A stretch of DNA of 15,901 bases from NCBI GenBank assembly GCA_016935955.1, contig JAFGPY010000445.1:1-15901 (forward strand). The letters run 5' to 3'. Of the stretch, positions 14,000-15,901 are shown one piece after another. The translations under genes were made by a program, and so were the position numbers. The stretch comes from Planctomycetota bacterium (GTDB taxonomy: Bacteria > Planctomycetota > Phycisphaerae > FEN-1346 > JAACEH01). The notes under the pieces are model-generated. The model did not search any database. It was not told where the DNA came from and was given only the letters and a program-made list of their open reading frames with translations. Within the stretch, counting starts at the first letter, position 1. The number at the start of each line of letters is the position of its first letter.

Positions 14000-14875
14000 A
14001 TGGGCACGGCGTTTCGAGTGGCCGGGGGCGACAGTGCCACGCTCGGGCGGAACACCAGCGCCGAGCTGCGGTACTGGGCCGCGTCGTGCTCGACCTACAT
14101 TGACGCTCAAGCGACCGTGCTGGCACAGGTCGCCACGGACTTCCCCGGAGGCCTTCCGGGCGGACTGGTGGTCGAGTCGATTCATCCCCGCAGCACGGAG
14201 GCCGCAGGCCAGTGGGACTGCTCGGTCCGTGCCGTGACTCCCGGCGGCCAGAAACAGGATCCGCCGGCAACCGGCGAATCGAGCTACCGGTTCGAGGTCG
14301 GCGGCGGCACGCGTCACATCTATCACAGCCTCAAGACGGTAGGGAAGTACGGCCCTTGCGGGGACAGCGCCCCGAGTTGCCACAACCTGGTCGGCGTCAC
14401 ACGCGACGGCGTGGAGGGGTGCGACCTGGGCGACACGTCGGGGGCATACCTGTTCAGCGAGACGCATTACCTGGCCGATGCCGTGGTCACCGGCAGTTAC
14501 AAGGCCGCACTGTACGCTCTGGTGTGGAAGACCAACAACGCCACCTTCAAGGGCATGGGCGTCGACAACTGCCTGTTCCTGGGGGCCTCGGGCGGCAAGC
14601 GCGGCGCAGGCGACTGGGAGATCACCTTCAACTTCGCGGCGCGGCCCCACGTGGCCGATGCCTGCGCAGACTGGGACAGCGGCTCGGGTTTCGGCGTCGG
14701 CCACGGCACAGGGGCCGTAGCGATTCCCGTCAAGGCCTGGGAGTACATGTGGATTCTCTACCGTGACGTCAAGGACGCGTCGCTGAACGTGATGGTCAAG
14801 CGGCCACGATACGTCTACGTGGAGCAACTCTACCTGAGCGGCGACTTCTCGACTCTGGGGATCGGAACGACATGA
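14000..14875 (+). CDS. Putative distal tail / tail-tip protein
   Basis: This is a 291-aa, Gly- and Cys-rich, beta-strand-rich protein with no signal peptide. Recognisable stretches include GVTRDGVEGCDLGDTSGAYLFSETHYLAD, a LFLGASGGKRGAGDWEITFNFAARP segment and an end part with AWEYMWILYRDVKDASLNVMVKRPRYVYVEQLYLSGDFSTLGIG. Position right after the tape measure is that of the distal tail protein, which caps the tube and seats the fibres. I recall similar uncharacterised proteins after tape measure genes in other prophages but know no structure for them. AAGGAG (13987-13992) lies 7 nt before ATG 14000. The stop overlaps the next start (ATGA). Confidence 0.62.
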   Translation: MGTAFRVAGGDSATLGRNTSAELRYWAASCSTYIDAQATVLAQVATDFPGGLPGGLVVESIHPRSTEAAGQWDCSVRAVTPGGQKQDPPATGESSYRFEVGGGTRHIYHSLKTVGKYGPCGDSAPSCHNLVGVTRDGVEGCDLGDTSGAYLFSETHYLADAVVTGSYKAALYALVWKTNNATFKGMGVDNCLFLGASGGKRGAGDWEITFNFAARPHVADACADWDSGSGFGVGHGTGAVAIPVKAWEYMWILYRDVKDASLNVMVKRPRYVYVEQLYLSGDFSTLGIGTT

Positions 14876-15714
14876 GCGGCGGAACGGGACAGGGAGGCGA
14901 CAGTTTCCGGCGCGTGATGCCCGGCGAGCCCTTGCGGCCGGACGCTCGAGCCTGGAACGCGTGTCTCGATGCGGCCGAAGAGGCTGCCAAATCGCGGGCC
15001 TCACGTGGCCGGACGCCGCGGGATGTCCGCAGCAGTGGTCTGGTGCTCGTGCGCAACGACAGCGGAGAGGCCTGCGACCTGTTCGACGTGCTCGGCATTG
15101 ATGGTCCTCTGATCATACCTGAGAACAACGAGGAGGAGTTCGCCGATCGAGTGGTCATGTCGGGCGTCACGGCGACCTTGCCCGATCACTTGGGGAGATT
15201 CGTCATACTCCTGGAGCCCTTGGCGGCCGGCCAGGAAGGCGGCGAGGGCGATGTTGGCCTGGCCTGCGCCTCGGGCGTCTGCCCTGCGAAGTTAAACGTC
15301 ACGAACGAGAATCACCGTTTTGCCGACATCGACCACGAGGAGGGCGTTGGCTTCTTGACGACGCGGCCCAGCGGAGCGGCGACGATCCTCTGGAAGGAAA
15401 GCGGCACGGGCGCCGGCAAGTGGGCTCTGGTGCGGCTGGGCTCCAGCGGAGGCACGGCGGACAACCCAAAGGTTCTCGGTCCTTCCGATCCGGCCCAACT
15501 GACGGATGCAACGGACGAGTGGGATATCACTGAGGCGGAGTACGATGGTGTTCAGTTCTGCCCTTACCGCAGCGTCTACGATGAAAGCACAAAACTGTTT
15601 CTGGGATTCCGTCGCATTCTGACGCACGATTCGTCGGGACGGTTGATTCACGTTGGGCCTGAGGCACAGTACACGGCTGCTACGGCAACGGTCTGCACGG
15701 CGCAAGGAAGCTGA
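14872..15714 (+). CDS. Tail structural protein, possible fibre or tip component
   Basis: This is a 280-aa protein starting in an ATGA overlap with the gene before it. The N-terminal ~55 residues are basic and helical (ARAWNACLDAAEEAAKSR), then a mostly beta-strand body follows: SSGLVLVRNDSGEACDLFDVLGIDGPLI, a GVTATLPDHLGRFVILLEPLAAG stretch, CASGVCPAKLNVTNENHRFADI and a region with Trp-rich strands (ATILWKESGTGAGKWALVRLGSSGG). This pattern is common for uncharacterised proteins of the tail tip/fibre region. No catalytic motif of a peptidoglycan hydrolase is seen. No chaperone or lectin domain is recognisable. Its role in host attachment is inferred from position only. Confidence 0.6.
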   Translation: MSGGTGQGGDSFRRVMPGEPLRPDARAWNACLDAAEEAAKSRASRGRTPRDVRSSGLVLVRNDSGEACDLFDVLGIDGPLIIPENNEEEFADRVVMSGVTATLPDHLGRFVILLEPLAAGQEGGEGDVGLACASGVCPAKLNVTNENHRFADIDHEEGVGFLTTRPSGAATILWKESGTGAGKWALVRLGSSGGTADNPKVLGPSDPAQLTDATDEWDITEAEYDGVQFCPYRSVYDESTKLFLGFRRILTHDSSGRLIHVGPEAQYTAATATVCTAQGS

Positions 15715-15901
15715 TGGGCCTGAGATACGATCCAACTTCCGGCAAGTTGCTGTGCGATCCGACGAGTGGCCGCCTGGTCGGCGCGTGTCCATGGATCGTG
15801 AGCCTCCCGAAGAGTCCCTATACCATGCGCAACTGGGGCATTGATGACGAGGAGCCGTACTCCTCCTACGCAACGGCCCTTGCCGACATCCAGATCGGCC
15901 A
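15714..15901 (+). CDS. Partial tail-region gene, cut by window end
   Basis: ATG 15714 overlaps the preceding stop (TGATG) and has AAGGA (15704-15708) 5 nt ahead. The frame is open to the last base and gives at least 62 residues: MGLRYDPTSGKLLCDPTSGRLVGACPWIV and onward to ADIQIG. The opening contains two near-identical DPTSGKL/DPTSGRL units. The overlap, ribosome binding site and strand continuity all support a real gene of the same operon, likely another fibre or tail protein, but too little is present to name it. Confidence 0.6.
   Translation, partial: MGLRYDPTSGKLLCDPTSGRLVGACPWIVSLPKSPYTMRNWGIDDEEPYSSYATALADIQIG

Noticed and set aside
12608..15004. A 798-codon open frame on the minus strand across the tape measure and the next gene
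   Set aside because: It runs opposite two well supported genes, arises from GC-rich third positions on the plus strand, and shows no recognisable domain or start signal.
14872..15714. Idea that this protein is a tail-associated lysozyme or endolysin
   Set aside because: No catalytic motif of a muramidase, amidase, NlpC/P60 or M23 peptidase is visible; it looks like a beta-rich structural protein.
1..15901. CRISPR array, tRNA/rRNA genes, insertion sequences, diversity-generating retroelement
   Set aside because: I saw no regularly spaced repeats, tRNA cloverleaf, transposase or reverse transcriptase, and no template/variable repeat pair near the tail genes.

Overview
The window holds the morphogenesis module of a tailed, siphovirus-like prophage or phage-derived element in a high-GC bacterium. 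All genes I accept lie on the plus strand. Most have a clear Shine-Dalgarno (SD) sequence and are tightly packed or overlapping. The host cannot be fixed from sequence alone. The protease-capsid fusion, the small protein before the portal and an RHS-like tail beside a small membrane protein recall prophages I associate with Planctomycetota, but this is a weak inference from memory.

Left flank (1-1741): visibly lower GC. A reading frame open to the window edge ends in what looks like an RHS/polymorphic-toxin C-terminal domain, followed by a small membrane-anchored protein. Then about 365 bp without a gene holds two hairpin terminators.

Head module (1742-6562): a 65-aa protein in the position of lambda gpW, a lambda-type portal, a fused prohead protease/scaffold/major capsid protein with a strong internal ribosome binding site at its domain junction, a hairpin, a DUF2190-type capsid cement protein with a beta-rich extension, and a likely head-tail joining protein. 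No terminase lies upstream, where it would be expected.

Inserted cassette (6566-8905): a small single-pass membrane protein with a heptad-like tail, a small beta-rich protein, a LamG/concanavalin-like lectin-fold protein, a lipoprotein and a holin-like membrane protein. They sit between the head-tail joining gene and the remaining neck/tail genes.

Tail module (8906-15901): a tail-completion-like protein, an HK97 gp10-like protein, two tandem paralogous tail tube genes (the first with an extra C-terminal domain), a tail assembly chaperone pair joined by a textbook A AAA AAC minus-1 frameshift site, a 685-aa tape measure protein, two tail-tip or fibre proteins of unknown exact role, and the start of a further gene cut by the window end.

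The genes would together build a DNA-packaging head and a flexible tail. Integrase, repressor, terminase, endolysin, tRNA and CRISPR are not visible here.
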